DNA of 64,000 nucleotides. It comes from Rhynochetos jubatus (lineage: Eukaryota > Chordata > Aves > Eurypygiformes > Rhynochetidae). Position numbers and translations under genes: made by a program. The DNA is taken from positions 24,000,222-24,064,221 of the forward strand of contig CM050654.1 of the NCBI GenBank assembly GCA_027574665.1, given 5' to 3'. How positions within the stretch are numbered: the first letter of the stretch is position 1; every line of letters starts with the position of its first letter. Shown piece by piece: positions 1 to 14,462 of this stretch. Below the pieces are notes generated by a model, which did no database searches, had not been told where the DNA came from, and saw only the letters and a list, made by a program, of their open reading frames with translations.

Positions 1-3000
1 GCTCTGAGCTAAGTTGAAACACCACTTTTCACGAGTGTGTTTCTGTTTCCTCTTCTATTATGACAGCTACCTATTGGGGAAAGAGCAGAAAAAGGGTGTT
101 AATTAGGGTAAGCAAGCTGGTAGGAAAAAAAAAGGAGAGGATGTTGAATGAGGTGCTTCCTGCTTTCTACCTCGTGGCTTCAGTTAACCAAAAGAATCAG
201 TCCATAATCTTGTAATCCTGAATATGGGGTAGTCTGATATGGTTCTAAGTGGGATTGTAAATTTAAATTGGTTTTTAATATTAGTAAGAATTTTCTAATG
301 TGAAGAAGAATGCTTAAACTGAAGGAAAGGACCTTTATAACTTCAAATCTCTTTACACCACAAGAGGATGCAGGTAGGAGGAAAAAAAACCACATTAATT
401 TCTTGCAGGCTGGATTTTTTTTTGTTTATTTGTAGTTTGGTGTGCTATTTTTTAACTAAAAATAATGTATTCCATTAAATTGTGCAGAACACTACAATTG
501 CCAAATCTATAACCTAGCTGAATGTTTAAGTTCTGGGAAGCAAGTCATGGAAAAATCTCTTCTGATGATGGATGTGAGGTCAGCTATTGAAACTAAAATA
601 CTTTCTCCCCAGTTACATGGTACAGGGCTGTGGTGCTCAGACCATATGCATAGTTAGTTATTTTTAGGCATTTAAGGAGAATGTAAAGGAGGCGATATGT
701 GTAGGAGGGTGGAAGGGTAAGGAAAGAATTTTAAGAGCTACTAACACTTGGAACAACAATAGATGTTGCTATCGGAGTGATTTTTCCAAACCTGTACACA
801 TCACATCTGAAGGGGCTTCTTTACTGAACAATTAATGAAGTCCTCGTTTCTGAAATGATGCGTGTGCTTGTTTGTGCTGTGAATAATGCTATGGATTTCA
901 GTATGCTTAAGATAATGTGTGTAAGTGTTGGCAGGATCAAAGATGTCAAAAATAACTTGGAGGGCTTGTGGAAATTCACAAAGTGTAATAAGGTGATACT
1001 TCAGCTGGTGCTGAAGTGGAAATTGTAGCTGATATTATATTTAATGATGGACTGTGGTCACTGGGTTCACAGTGACTGAACAATATCTATCTCTATTTTT
1101 GAGGTAAATGAAGAACAGTAAATGAGGTTGAACTAAAAATTAGGAATGTTTTTTCCTCTTTAGTGCTTGTACATTGATAATGGTATTTACACTTACTATC
1201 CTGTACTGTGTGTTTAAGAAAAAATGCACAAAAAACCCAACCAAAAAAATCCAAACCCAAAGCCTTCTTTAGTAGGAATCTATATTTGAAGTGGCCTTGG
1301 CCTTGTGAAAGTGTAAGATGTATGACACTTTTGAAGAAGTTCCTCATTCCTCAGCACTGTAAAGAACTAAAAAGCATTATGGGAATGATCTAATTGTTTC
1401 TGTTTCTTTGCTAGAAATAAAACTAACACACTAATTCAAAGAGTATAAGTAGTACAGGCGGCCTCTAAGAGGGCCTACCCATGGCAAAGAAGTAGAGCTG
1501 TGTTGTATTGCCCCTTTGCTGAAGATAATGGGAGTTTGCAACAAATGAATTCTAGGTGGCTCTCTGAAGTGAAATGCTCCTTTGTCTGCAGGAATGTGTG
1601 TTCCACTTCTGCTCCTACTTCCACTTGAAATAAGGCCATATCACTCAGCATGAATTTAGAGATGCTGGCAAGAATGAACATGCTTTTGCTATCATGTTGA
1701 TCCAAGTAGCTGCAAGAACATTAACTGTTGACATTTTTCTAGGCTTTCAACTCCCCCCCACCGTGTATACAATTTTTTCTAGATTATCTCTTTATCACTG
1801 TCAGGAATTAATCTCTTTCTCTGAAGGTTTTTTTTTTTTGGCAGTTACTTATCTTCCTAGACTTTATACAAAAGAGGAGAATATCTTTGCAGTATGAAGA
1901 GCACTGTTGGTTTGACTTCTTTTATCAAGTTTCTGATGTGATCTGGAAGCAGCATTTGTTCTACATCTACAGCTGATAAATCTAGTGCTGAAAGCACGAT
2001 ACTGAATGGATTGATGCACATGTACTGTTCAGGTTGCTTTCAAAGTCATAACAGTAGGGGAAAAATATATTTGTGTAATTCAAAGAAATTTGGCAGTGGA
2101 GAAATTCTGCTATACTAGGCTGTGCAGGCAAAGAAATTGCTCTTGAGGTAATTGAATAGCTTTCTAGTGGAGTGGTTTACCTTTATACTGTAGCAGACTG
2201 GTTGTGGGTAGCTGAAGAGAAGAAAAATGAAACAAGTGGAGAGCTTCTGAAGATGAGAACTGTGGTGAAGAGGTTGGAGGAAACGAGCTCCAAGTAAAAG
2301 CTAGAGAACTATGGCAGTTTAGCTGAGTAGACTGTGGTAGTTTCAACCCTGAAAAACACTAAGAGTGAATTAGAAGATGAAATGGAAGAGAAGAATCCAA
2401 AGAACAACTACTTCAGCTGCCTAGGGTGGGAGAGGAGTCTTAATCAGTTTGACCCATGATTATGAGGTGCTCTTGCAAGGCTTGAATTTTAAAACTGCCA
2501 CCCACTCTGTCACCTGTGGATTCTCATGGAGAGGTTCTGAGCTAGTGAAGCACCACAGTTTTTACTGAGTAACTGAACTTGTCACTGGGTAGCCTGATGT
2601 TGCAGGGGAGGTTTTGTTCTGAGGCCTGGATGTATTTGTTTTCTGAACCTAATCTTACACTCTAACACAAACATCGTAAACTGGAGACAGGTAGGGAGTT
2701 GGTGAGACAGCAAGTGAGGTAGATGCATGGTATGTGCTACAATTGAGGCTTGATCAAAGATGAAGGGACTAGTATGTAGTCTCATTTCTCTTTAGTAATG
2801 TGGCATCATTTGCTGATGGCATGTAGTTGTAACTAAAGTGCAGTTGGCTTGTGACTTTTTTTCTGGCTTGGGTGTCTTATGCTGAAGATATGGATCTGTA
2901 CTTGTTAAGGGTTAGCTATAAAAATTGTTACTTGAAAGTTTCATTGGAAGCTGCCTGACATTGAATTGTTGAAGTAGTTGAATGCACTGTAAAGTTTTAA

Positions 3001-6000
3001 AGTAAACTCTGCTGTGATCTTTCTGCTAAAGAGTAGTCTAGATTTAAAAAAAAGAGTGGAAAGGTGGAAATCAGACATGTAAGCATGTTAACTTTTTATT
3101 AAAAGAAATCATTCCAGGAGACCTCATTAAGCCAGGATGATATTCTAAAAGTGAATATACATGTTGACAGCTACACCCATAAATTTGAAAACTGCAAACA
3201 TGTTCAGCATAAAAGCCATTTTTGAAAAAAGCTGTTGCTCTGCCCTTGTACTAATTTAAGAATTGTTCTTTCATTCTGATTTTTATAGTTTCTTTTCACA
3301 TATATAACTGGGACAGTTTAAAAAGTACTTTAAAGAATCTTTCATGATGTCACTAACTTCATAATGCAGATGATTATTTTTAAAGATAATGCACGCATTA
3401 CATAATGACTCAAATTGTCAAATAAGCTAAATAAGACCATTCCTTTAATTTTTAAAGAAACAAAATAACCTGTCTGTAGACTGTACCTCTGAACAGTATT
3501 CTTGCGAAGAACCTTTTTTGGGAGTAGTGAAGTGAATTTAAACCTCTGGGCTCCAGTACTAGTGTTGTTGAAGAGGTTCTCTTGTTCTATTCATACTGTA
3601 TCTGGATGCATAATAAAGCCTTCACAGTAAGGACAAGACGATCTCTGACAATCTTTTCTTCCACTACATTTCTTTGAGTGCATTCAAGGTACGCACATAT
3701 TTGAGTTGGTTTCAGTAAAGTAGGGACTTAATATTAACCTAGTTTGGAGAAGTGTAACTAGTACAGAAAGACTTCAGTTTTCTGCCTGTCGATGCAAGCT
3801 CTGGGGAACAAGGAACAACCAGTCGTGACCTCGGGTTTGTTTTCTCATCAGTGTAGGTGGAAGGAGGAGGAACAAAGCACTTGATCTGCTCTGTGTAGCT
3901 TGAGATAAGATAGTATTCAGAATCTAGAATAATTTTACATTAAGGTCAGTAATAAGAAATCCCAACACAAAGAGCATGGGAAGATGGCAAAAAGTCATCA
4001 GGTGACTGAGAGAAGCTGAATGCTGGACGAAAGTTTGGGTTGGAGTTTGTGGGCATTATGAAACAGTGTGGTGGTTTGGTTGGTTCTTTGGGTATTTTTG
4101 TTGTTGGGCGTTGCACGTTCCATTTTTTTAGTTGGTTGTGATTTTTATGGCTACTGATCATATCCAAAATGTGTGTGTACAGTCTGATTACTTGTGTTTT
4201 GTCATGTTTAGCAAATGGCTTCCAGGATTTATGTATTTTCTTGGGAAGGAATTGCATTTCATACTTAAATATGTACATTACCTTAGCTCTTCTGACAAAT
4301 GGCCAATGCCGTGTTGTTTTCCCTCCTACTTGAATTAAGATATTTTTCATAGAAAATTATATTACTATGACTTCCTGTCTGAGCAGTGATGTGGTAAGGA
4401 ATAGGAGAGACAAATAACTATTGCCAAAAAACATTGGATGAGCTTTGGCACTTGAGATAAATCAACACCTTGCAATGGTAAGAGTATTTATGGAAAAGAT
4501 TTTATGTTGACCAAAATCTGTCATAGTATAGTGGTTCAAAACCTTTGATAGGTAGATAGTATGTTTACTTTAGTAACTGGAAGACCCAGGTAGAACTATG
4601 AGGTAAATCCTCAAGGTTGTATGTTAATGCATGCCTGTTCAAATATTGGTAAGTTTGCATTAAGACTTTGTCTTAACAGCCAAAAGTACAGTTTTGCTAC
4701 AGAAAGATTGACAGGTGTGTTGTATTGCAGGAATGAAATTTGCAGAGAGACAAGGAAGTTTTAAAAGCTACATAGTTTCCTGGACAGAACTGAAACAGAA
4801 TTGTTCTAATGAAATTAATTGCTGACATAGTTGTGGTTTCTGGCCTCTTCCAATCTAACTGAACATAAGCTCCTGAAACAGGCTTTTTATTAGTGAACAT
4901 TAGTGGAAACCATCTGGTAAAGGAGAATCTGTTTGTACAAAGTTCTTTATTTCTAATTAGTGGTCCCAAACAGATTTTCATCTCTAATGTATGTTATTTG
5001 TGGATAGTGGGAAAAGCAGTAAATTTTTGATCTGAACCAAGTGTGTCAGCAGCAGTTCTGTTAGTTCCAGGGCATTACCACTGTCCTGTGTACTGAATAG
5101 ACTCCTGCCTCAGTTGTGCATTCTGTAACATATTCTGGTGTCTTTAGCATAAGCAGGGGCAGGGAAAAAATGCTCAATATGAGTGTATAAAAATTTGTTT
5201 AGGTCATGAATAATATTAAAAGCCTTCCACCTCATGCATCCAAACCATAGGATTAATACATGCATTGGAGATGCTTTACATAGTGGAAACCCAAGAAAAC
5301 ATGAGGCCTCAAGGAGTTGTGGCTTTGGCATGTTCTCTACAGCTGACTCTTCTGCAATCATATGATGATTACACCATGATCTTCCAGTAGGAAATCTTGC
5401 CTGTAAGTTTTCAAGGTTTTTGGTCTCAGGACAGAGCTGAAAACAGACCCAGACAAGGGCAACTAACAGTTTAGGAAGAACAGCCGTGCCAGAGAAAGGA
5501 CTAGGGTGATGCTATACAAGGAAGAACAACGGCACTGAGGAAGAGGAGAAAGCAAGCAACATTGACTACAGTCAGTAACATTAGTCTGACATAAACACTT
5601 CTGTGTTGTCCAGTGTTTGTGCTGGAAAAAACATCTTTTGAAAGAAGAATGATAAAGGCTGATTATATCAAGCTGCGGAATGTGGAATAAATAATATAAT
5701 GACTAAAGTTCGTACGTAAGTAAGATTTTCAGTTTTCCTCTGTTGACTGAACTAGATGAGTTTTCTGCAGAGGTAGTAGAGCAAGAGTACATTAAATTGG
5801 AAGAAAGTACCAAAGAACTAGGTGCCTGATATGGAATGTGCTTTCCATTTTGTAATTGAGATCTGCCAATTTACTCAGTGTTGATCTGATAGATGGAAAA
5901 GGTCCTTGCTGGTGTGATACACTGGGATCAGATAAGGAGATGTTGTTTTGGTTGTCTGCCTTTTATCAAACACTAGCTAAACTGTTTTTAAGATGGTAGG

Positions 6001-7289
6001 CTCAAAATAATTACATAGAACTTGAAAAAGTGTTAAATTACTAGTACCCAGCAGGAAATGTTTTTAAGTATACCCTAAGTACTGTGCCCATGTTAACAGT
6101 GAATAGCACTGTAACAAATATATTGATGGGCTATTAGTACATTTAATGCCATTCAGCTGTGACTATTATTGCATACAGGCTTTTTTTGTAATGCAAAACA
6201 TATTATGTCTTTGGGTAAGCATTCAAATTCTGGTTTTATGCCAGGTAAAGGACTTATCAGGCAAATAAGTAAACAGTGATGTTTATAACTGGGCTAACAG
6301 ATTTCTAAATTATTAATTTTACCTAGAAGAATACCTTTTAATTTAATGTGGTGTGTGGTGGTTGGTTGTGTGGGTTTTTTGGTTTTTTTTTGGTTTTTTT
6401 TTTGTGTAACACAAGCTGCTGTTGTGTTGGAGAAGAAAATAGGTGGAGCTGGCCAACTGAGCAAATATGCTGCCATATGGTCATATCCTAGTGTATCTTT
6501 CCAGATTCTGCTGTGGCAGCAATAGCAGGAAGACTCCTATATTATAAAATAGCTTCTATATCCAGGCCTTTTCTTAAGGAAAATTTAACAAAACATAAAA
6601 TGTAAGTATTTATTTTGTAGTCTAGTCAAAACTACCTACATGTGTACAGTTCCTTGTTAAACCTCCTTTTCCAGTCAGCTTACTTCTATTCTTCAATGAG
6701 GTATGGGCCCATGCAGATTAGTTGAAGGCTATAATTTCCTTTGGGTCATGGAATAATTTTGATGTATCCTCTCTTCTGTGAAACCTTCTGCCCCAAATAC
6801 CTGCACCTGGAAAACTGCTAATGATTGCCGGAGGTGGAAATGCAGACTGACTGATTCTGTGTGAGAGATGGAGAAAGCAAAATGGAGCACTGAAGAAATG
6901 AGGTTAAGCAATTTGGAAAAGATGAGTACCCTTTGCCTCTAGGACTGGCTGCTTTCAGAGTAAGGATTTCTTTCCTTCATCCCCAAAATGCTAGCGAGGG
7001 TGAGGAAATGCTCATTATGACTACTTGTAATGTCTCCAAATTAAGGTCAAATGGTCTCAGTATTCTCTTCCTACCTGAAGCCAATTGTAAATGCTGGTAG
7101 AGGGAATAGGAAACAGGAGCTATATGGAGTGACCATGCCTGTTCCACTTCCTTCTGCAACTAGTTTGTCATTAGAGACATTCCTTACAGTAAGCGGCATC
7201 TTGTCTGTTCTTAATTAGTCATTACTGGACTATGAACTGTTTGCAGCTGCTTGGGCCCATTTATACTCTTGACTTCCTCTGCCTCTCAG
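1..7289. other. Unique noncoding DNA, no gene seen
   Basis: AT-rich DNA without recognisable coding, RNA or transposon content. Open frames here are 60-134 codons, have no known motif and use random-looking composition. The longest (3946-4350, minus strand) runs through a G/T-rich low-complexity tract near 4070-4112. A purine-rich patch lies around 2200-2420. A second G/T-rich tract is listed separately at 6347-6405. This is consistent with intron or intergenic sequence. Confidence 0.7.
6347..6405. repeat. G/T-rich low-complexity tract
   Basis: Imperfect run of GTGTGG and GGTT units grading into long T runs interrupted by GG. The minus-strand frame over it gives only K/T/P-rich low-complexity protein. 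Several tracts of this style recur in the window on either strand (14348-14462, 44592-44665, 58062-58112), so it is a general sequence texture rather than a gene. Confidence 0.75.
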
Positions 7290-7372
7290 GCAAAGAGTTG
7301 CACTTCTCATTACATGAAGAAAGTTCTTTGTGGGTTCTTAAACATGCAGCTTGATACGTTTATCAGGTTTTG

Positions 7373-10300
7373 GTAAGTGGCGAGTAGGTGCTCTTTACCT
7401 CACCATTTGTTACATTCTAGAAATGGGCATAATTCTCCTTTGCTGGGAAAGGGTCTAGTTGAAGAATTGAACTCTCTCCCTTTTGGACACTTGTCTGGAT
7501 TCCTGATGATTGTTTTTTGTGCTTTTCTGAACACTCTGCTTTCTTCTAATGACATCATCAGAGCTGTACTTAAATCCAAATACCCACAGATCTTTCACTT
7601 TACGAAATTGCATGTTTTGACATTTTGCAGGGGGTGGGGTGTGTTTGTTCTTTGCAGTTTTTAATACTCTGCTGAGCATTGGACTGATATTTTTGGAGTG
7701 GTGGTATCTAAGTTGTGGCCAATTATTTAATGTACAAGCTTCAAATAATTCTTTCCCATTACTTTGAATTTAATGACACTTTAATTTTTGTTTTTAAATA
7801 GAAAAAACACTTACTGTAGAAGTAGCATGTGAGCATACGTGAGAGAGATGTCTTGTTTGGTGTGTTGTCTAACCTAACTTTTAGAAGAAAACATATAATA
7901 TTTTAGAAGAGAAGGCATAAAATTTGGTATGTCAGTGTTCTGAGAGAGTCCAGTGAGGCAGCAAAGATAAGACTGCTGGACAACAAAAGGGAAATTAAAG
8001 AAGATCTCTGAGAGAGAGCAGACTGGGCTCGCTTTCTAACTGAAGAAAGGTACTGGTCCTGAAAAGAAAGGCTGACAAAGCTAGGACAGTAATGAAGAAA
8101 GCAAGAGTGGCATGGATGAAACAATATGATATTTGGCTGGAAGAGGAAGTGGAGCGAGAGATAGCTTGGTTACACAGAAGTTTGAAAGTAGAAACTTTTT
8201 TCTAATTTGGTTCATAAAATCATTTGTGTACACTCTTACAAATGACCAGTAAATTAAACTTCTGAAAATTGCTATTCATAACTATTCAAAACTGCCAGTT
8301 TGAATGGACTGTGAAGATATCTTTCCATCCACTCCACTTCCCCTGCCACTTTCAGTTAAGATTGGATCCTGATTGATAGCATCATTTTGTCACATTGTGC
8401 CACTTTATAAATAACATAATGCAGTGATGTACAGTGCACTGACAATTGCAGTTTTAGTAGCTATTGGGAAAGCTAAAAATGAACACTTTCCATAATCTAG
8501 ATCGTTTACTTTGGTTGTTGGGCTTTCAGCACATCTTCAGTATGTATTCCCATAAGATATTAAAAAAGATGTATATGTTTCTATTATATTGTGTATACAC
8601 TTTGGTAGGTGTAAAATAAGTTTACATTTTAAATGCATTTGTGCTGCTATCAGAGGAAAGCAAAACAAAATAAATTGATGCCAGGGGAAATGTCAGGCAT
8701 GCAACACAGATTTGTTAAATAAACATTACTGTGTGGCATTAGCTAATGTTATTACTTTGTTTCCCTAGTGGCTCTTTTTTGATTATCTGCATTTCTAAAG
8801 ACTGTGCACATTTCATACACACTAAGAACGGAGCACAAGGATGCTGCTTACATGAAAAACCTTGCAAATAATACAGAGTATGATGGCATATTTTATTTAA
8901 AGCTCTGCTAAAACCATGCTTAAATTTTTGTTGTGGAAGAAGTAACATGAAGAAATGTAACTATTGAACTTCTTTGAAACTGTATAGGAACTATACGTAG
9001 AAAAACTTAAAAGGCAAAATAAAATCTTATGGATTGAAATGAGACAAAAGTGTATCATGCTTTTCCTGACTATCTTCCAGAATGGAAACCAAAATGAAAG
9101 TCTAAATTATAATTCTTTTATACCACTGGAGAAAGGGTGGCATAGATATGCTTGTAACTGTGGAAGGTGATTTTATAACTTTCACTCAGCCTTTTATCCA
9201 CAAATGCTTCTTATTCATAGAACAGGGCTGTTGAAGCCAATATGCAGCATAGATAATGTTCATACATGGTGTAAATTTAGGAAATCTTATAAAGAATTCC
9301 ATGGGTGGGAACTCTGTCCCTCTGTAGCCAATTTGGATCCAAGAGCATAGACTGGGATACCTGCAGTGCCAATGCATGACATATTTTAAACAAGCAAGTT
9401 TTATTAGCAAGGATTCTTGGTAACACCAGATAGGGGTTGGTCTGTTTATATATTCGCTGTTACAATATTAGATTGGATAATGTGTGGATATTTATTTGAA
9501 GAGTATAAAGCTCATTTTCAGGATTTGCATAATCAGCATGTTTAAGCAAGTCTGATGCAGAAAAGTGACTGGGGTAAAAAAAAAAATCAAAGCTGAATGT
9601 TCTTACCATCTGTTCAATATATTTCATGTACTGTGTTGCTGGTCTTAGTCCAAGTCCAAATAGACTTGTATCCATACTACAGCTGACATCAGCTGGCCTG
9701 CCTTTTGTCTGTTGTAGAGGAGAAGGAAGGCTGAGGCAAGATAACCGATCTTAAGCATGGCTGAGGTAACTAGAGTGTTGACATCTTGACTAGAGTATTT
9801 AGTGGGTAAAGCTTGCGCTGACATTACCTTTCTCAGGAAGACCTCTTCACTTGAACAGAAAACAGTAGGTTGGACATGTGTAATTGTCAGTGCTTGTTTA
9901 ACGCAGTGTTTCCTCCTTGCTGCATGCTGACTTTGCAACCTAAATGCTATTTCAGTATAATCAGTTGGTTTTGATTATAAAGTAGGGAGCAAGAGAACTT
10001 GTGTTTAAGGAACAATATTGACTTCTCTTTTGGCCAGTCCATCCTAATATATCCTACAGCATGAATCTTTACTTCACTTGACTTAATGGAGCAATTAAGT
10101 CCACTCTGTAGGAGTGGCAAAAGTAGTAATTTAGAAGGGGGATACAATTAATCTCTGAACAAGGATGTAGAACCTGGGTTTTGGGGATTTTTGATTTATG
10201 TTTTGATATATGTGATGTATTGATGGTCTGACTTTCTGTCCTTTCAACTTCTATCTGTCAGTTTTCCAGCTGCTGTTGCTTTCTTTTTATGGCAAGAGTG

Positions 10301-13300
10301 GTGACAAGGCATTAGTCTCTCCTCTTACTGACTTTCGGTTTTGATTTTCTGATCATTGTGCTCTTCCCTTCCCTAATATAATGATACCTTCAATGGATCA
10401 AAACAAAGAACAGTCTTGCTGCTTTCCTCTCTAGTGCCTGCCATACCTTGGGGATTTCCTGCTGCCAAGAGAACAGTATGGCTTGGGTCTGACTGCTCCA
10501 GGTCCTGGTATGTTTGGAGTACTTTAGACTTTAATTGCCAAAATATGGCAATGATCGTTTTGGTATGTACAAAATAAATATAATCAAAAACCTTGTAGCT
10601 TTGCCAGAGTAGGTAGAATTTCTGTGTAGGTTAGGGCAACTTGTTTTCCCAAATTTCACATTTCTCATGAGAAAACGTTCTCCAAGACCAAAGCTGGTTG
10701 TCTTCCTTTTTTCATCCTCTGTGTTATGACATTCAAGCAAGAAATTACCACTCTGGGAAAAATGTACTTTCCAAAAAGTTATGATCTGGTAAGGTTATGG
10801 TGGAGAATAAGACATGTTTAACTAAAAATACTGTCTGTTTTTATTAACTGTGTTAGAGAGAGTGTGTATCCTGGAGATCTTCTATAGAGGAACCCTCTTT
10901 TCTTGGGCAATGTGGCATGCCTGGATGGACACCTGTGTCAAATGTTTGTAGTACAGCATACTGAACCTGGGTTAGGTTATGTTAAAATGAAAACTTCAAA
11001 ACACTCCTGGGCCTGATCCAGCTGAAGATGATAGTTGGTATACCATTCATTTCACTGTGAGCTGGATCAGCTCCTAAATTACTCCTTGTTTGTTGTATAA
11101 ACTAAAAGAAGAAATTCAAGAAGTTTTGCTGTAGGTATAAAACTAATTGCCACAACTAGGCTGATTTGCGGCTCTTTTTAAAAACATGAATTATAAAAAT
11201 AACCCTTCTTTTTTGTTATTGTTAACCCTATTAATGGATTCTATCACCTAGTGGTAGGACTTTAATCCCAGCACCCACCCTTTCCCATAATTTTGCTGAA
11301 ATCTATCATTTGCAGCATGTGGCAATGGAGACTCTTAAATAGTGACATATATTTATCCTTAAGAAGCAGGTTTTGCTGGGGTTCATGCTTGAGTCCGTTT
11401 TTCTTATCTTTCTCAAATGGCCAAAGTTAACTGATTTGAAAGGGCCTCATTTTAAATTACATTCATTCAGTGAAAACAGAAATTAACACTTAGAGACATC
11501 TATATGCTAATGATTGTAGCTCAGGGAATACCCTTCTAACCTTTTCAAAAGGAGTTGGTAAAAAGCCATTTCACTTGAAAGCAACTTAGTAAAAATGGTA
11601 GATTAATTAAATACAATAAAATTTCCCTAAAATCTTTATCCCATTTATCACTTATCATTATTTTTCCTTTTCACATATGGTACCTTAGCTCCAAACTGAA
11701 TGTTCCAGGGTGCATTTATTAAAACACTTTTTCTGGTGACATCTATTAGATGCTGAAAAACAGAGGTTAATAATGTCACAAATTTTAGGGATGGCGTGCA
11801 AACAGAGGTGAAAAAAGCAGCTTCATCTATCACAGTACATAAGATATTAAGTGTATGAATTTTGGCAAAAGGGTCAAAAATGGGTGGGGGAAAGATTTCC
11901 TGTAACCCTTCGAGATGCTAAGCAGTGAACTGAACAAGAAGATTCCAAGCTTTCAGGCCTTTTAAGTGCTGTGTATCTGCATTCATTAGAGAGTTTACTG
12001 TAAAAGCAAAACATGACTCTTGGCTTTTACATGCGTATGTATTATAGGTGCAGTCTGTGTTTGTTCTTGTCTCTGTTGGAGGTCAGAATTCCTGAAGAGG
12101 ATAAATTGAGTGTTGCATGTAGTAAGCTGCTTGTGTACATTGGCATTGTACTTTGTAGTATCTGTTACTGCCTTATGTCTAATCTTTCTTAGAGAAGGTC
12201 ACTGCTGTATATAGAGGACTTGCAGGTCCTTGTATCTTTTCTTCCTATTTGGAAGAAAAGGAAAAGCTTGTGGCAACAGTTGCCCTGTTGTTCTTACACT
12301 GTCTACTATTTGTGTTGTGGTTGTTCTTAGTGGAATGATGTCAAAGGAAAAGGCCTAAAACGCTAATGCCTGAAGCTTCTTTGAAGCTACCCATCTGATT
12401 AGTCTTGTAGATCTTGATATGAAGTCAAACTAGGGTCAAATGAAGTATTAAGTCCTGGAGTAAGATGTGTCTGCCCTAGGCTAGAAGCAATTTGCAACTC
12501 ATACTTGGATTAAATTTAATAGCAGTAAAAATCCTATTGAAACAAAACGTGGCAATTATTGCACTTGAAATTCCAGTGCAGGAGACACTGGAGGAAGGTC
12601 ACAGATCTGTACTTGGTTTACTGATGAAAATCTGTAAAAGTGATGTGAAGATCTAAAAGGATCATAAGCTTTAGTAATACTTACATAAGTAGGTGCTATG
12701 GAACAGTTTCCACCAAGCAGAAGAGAAGCCTAGAAACCTTCCCAGTTGGCTGAACAGTGTGTCTGCAGGCCCTAAGGAGGCAGGTGTAAAAGACTGTGTT
12801 CAGCTCTACCTCAAGAAAGAGAATCAAATATGCTGGGCAACCAGGCGAGAGAAGATAGGTGGTGATGGTCCCTGAGCAGAGAGGGACACTTGTGACTTGA
12901 GGATTGGACGGTGAGAGATTTTTTTCTGCAGGAATTGAGGGAGAAAACTAAAAGACTGGGTGATAGCTGCCTCCTACCCAGCAAAGGAAGAGAGGTGGAG
13001 AATCTTTTGACGAATTGCTGCTAACAGGTAATATGTGACTAAAAAGGAATAACTGTGCCTTGAAGACACACCAGAAGAGTATGTGGGGTGTGAGAAAATG
13101 GCTTTTGCAGGCTTTATTAGCAGCTCAACTGTATCCTAGGTTTTTTAGCGTTTTCAGAAAAGTAATGATCTACACTGCTGTGTTTTTGTCCCCTGGACTG
13201 CAGAAAGACAATTTTTAAGCAGCTGTTGCCTAATGCCACAAAAAGCTAACATGACCTTGGATCAGAGCAGTTATGAACAACAGGATCTTTGTTTTTCACT

Positions 13301-14347
13301 GTTCTGAGCAGGAGTGTTCCCTCTGCTCTTACGACTCCAACTTTCCCCTGGGTTTTAATCAAAATAGTGTCTCTTTCAAAATCCTTCAGAAAAGGGGAAA
13401 ACATCCCATTTGAGTTGGCAGCTTTTAGTGTGTGTGTGTAATAAGGCACATATTTACAATGCTAAAATGTCTGTCTGTCATCCTCCCCCTACACCAAAGG
13501 ATGAGGAAACTGTTAAAATTGCTATTCTTTACCTAATCAGTTTTGGAAGTAGCACTTATTTCTTCCTGGCAGCCACTGAATTGCTTTTCTGCTCTTGATA
13601 AAATGTGATAGTTCAATTCATTTTCTTAGTTAATGCAAGATGGTGTCCTTTTTTTGGACAGTTGGTGTTCTAGGTTTGTCTAGCTATAAACAGCCCTGCT
13701 GTCTTGGTTGTTATATGGGGTACTCCAGAACTGTTAGAGCTGGAGAGGCAAAGCTTTGTCCTTGTTCTCTTACACTTCTCACATCAGTGTGTTGAGCACA
13801 GCAGGGAACTGTAACATACTCTGCTGCTGGTCTGCAGTCTGAGACTGGCTACGGGCTTTCAGCACTCTTCTTGTACAGGCAGGACTGAGAAACCAAACAT
13901 CTGTAACCTAAACTATTGGTATGGTATAAAGCAAACAACAAAATGCTTGCAGAGCCCGTGATTAAACAGTAGCTGTATACTTGGTCAGCATAATTTCATA
14001 ATCATTGCACTATTTTTTTTTAGTGATGTTTAATATTCTCAGTATTCTTTGTATATTTATGACTTACCATGCTGCTACAATTCTAAGCTTTGAGTGGTAA
14101 CCTGTATACAATAGTTCGGATGTTGCAATTATAGTACTTGTGCAAATGTATGGATTGGGAAAAATATAAAATGTATGAGCACTGGAACATAAATTATTTT
14201 CAATGCACTGTGGTTTTTAGTTAACCATGGTTTAGCTGCTCTTTCCTGCATCTCTAAATGAGGGCTGTTGCTTCAAGAATACGTTGTAATGAAGGGTATG
14301 TGGCTCTGAAGGTGGTGAGTCAGGGTGTGTGAGTGACCACTCTGAAT
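7373..14347. other. Unique noncoding DNA, no gene seen
   Basis: No recognisable gene or transposon. Open frames are short (97 codons or fewer) and motif-free. Slightly GC-richer patches occur at about 12690-13090 and 13640-13870, without identifiable content. A possible but weak exon-like segment at 7290-7372, just before this stretch, is discussed under findings. Confidence 0.7.
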
Positions 14348-14462
14348 TAAAAAAAAAAAACCAAACCAAACCACACAACAAAAACAAACACCCCACAAAA
14401 AACCCCAAAACCAAACACCCTTTCCAAACCCTACAAAAACATCCACCAAGCCACAAACAAAC
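14348..14462. repeat. A/C-rich low-complexity tract
   Basis: About 115 bases made almost wholly of A and C on the plus strand, beginning with an A run and continuing as irregular CCAAA, CACA and CCCC units. On the minus strand it translates to F/G/C/W-rich nonsense, which explains the two overlapping minus frames there. Directly after it, at about 14484-14505, is a short segment resembling the reverse complement of a CR1 3' end (CACAGAATCATTGAATG). The tract may therefore be attached to an old CR1 tail, but the match is too short to be sure. Confidence 0.75.
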
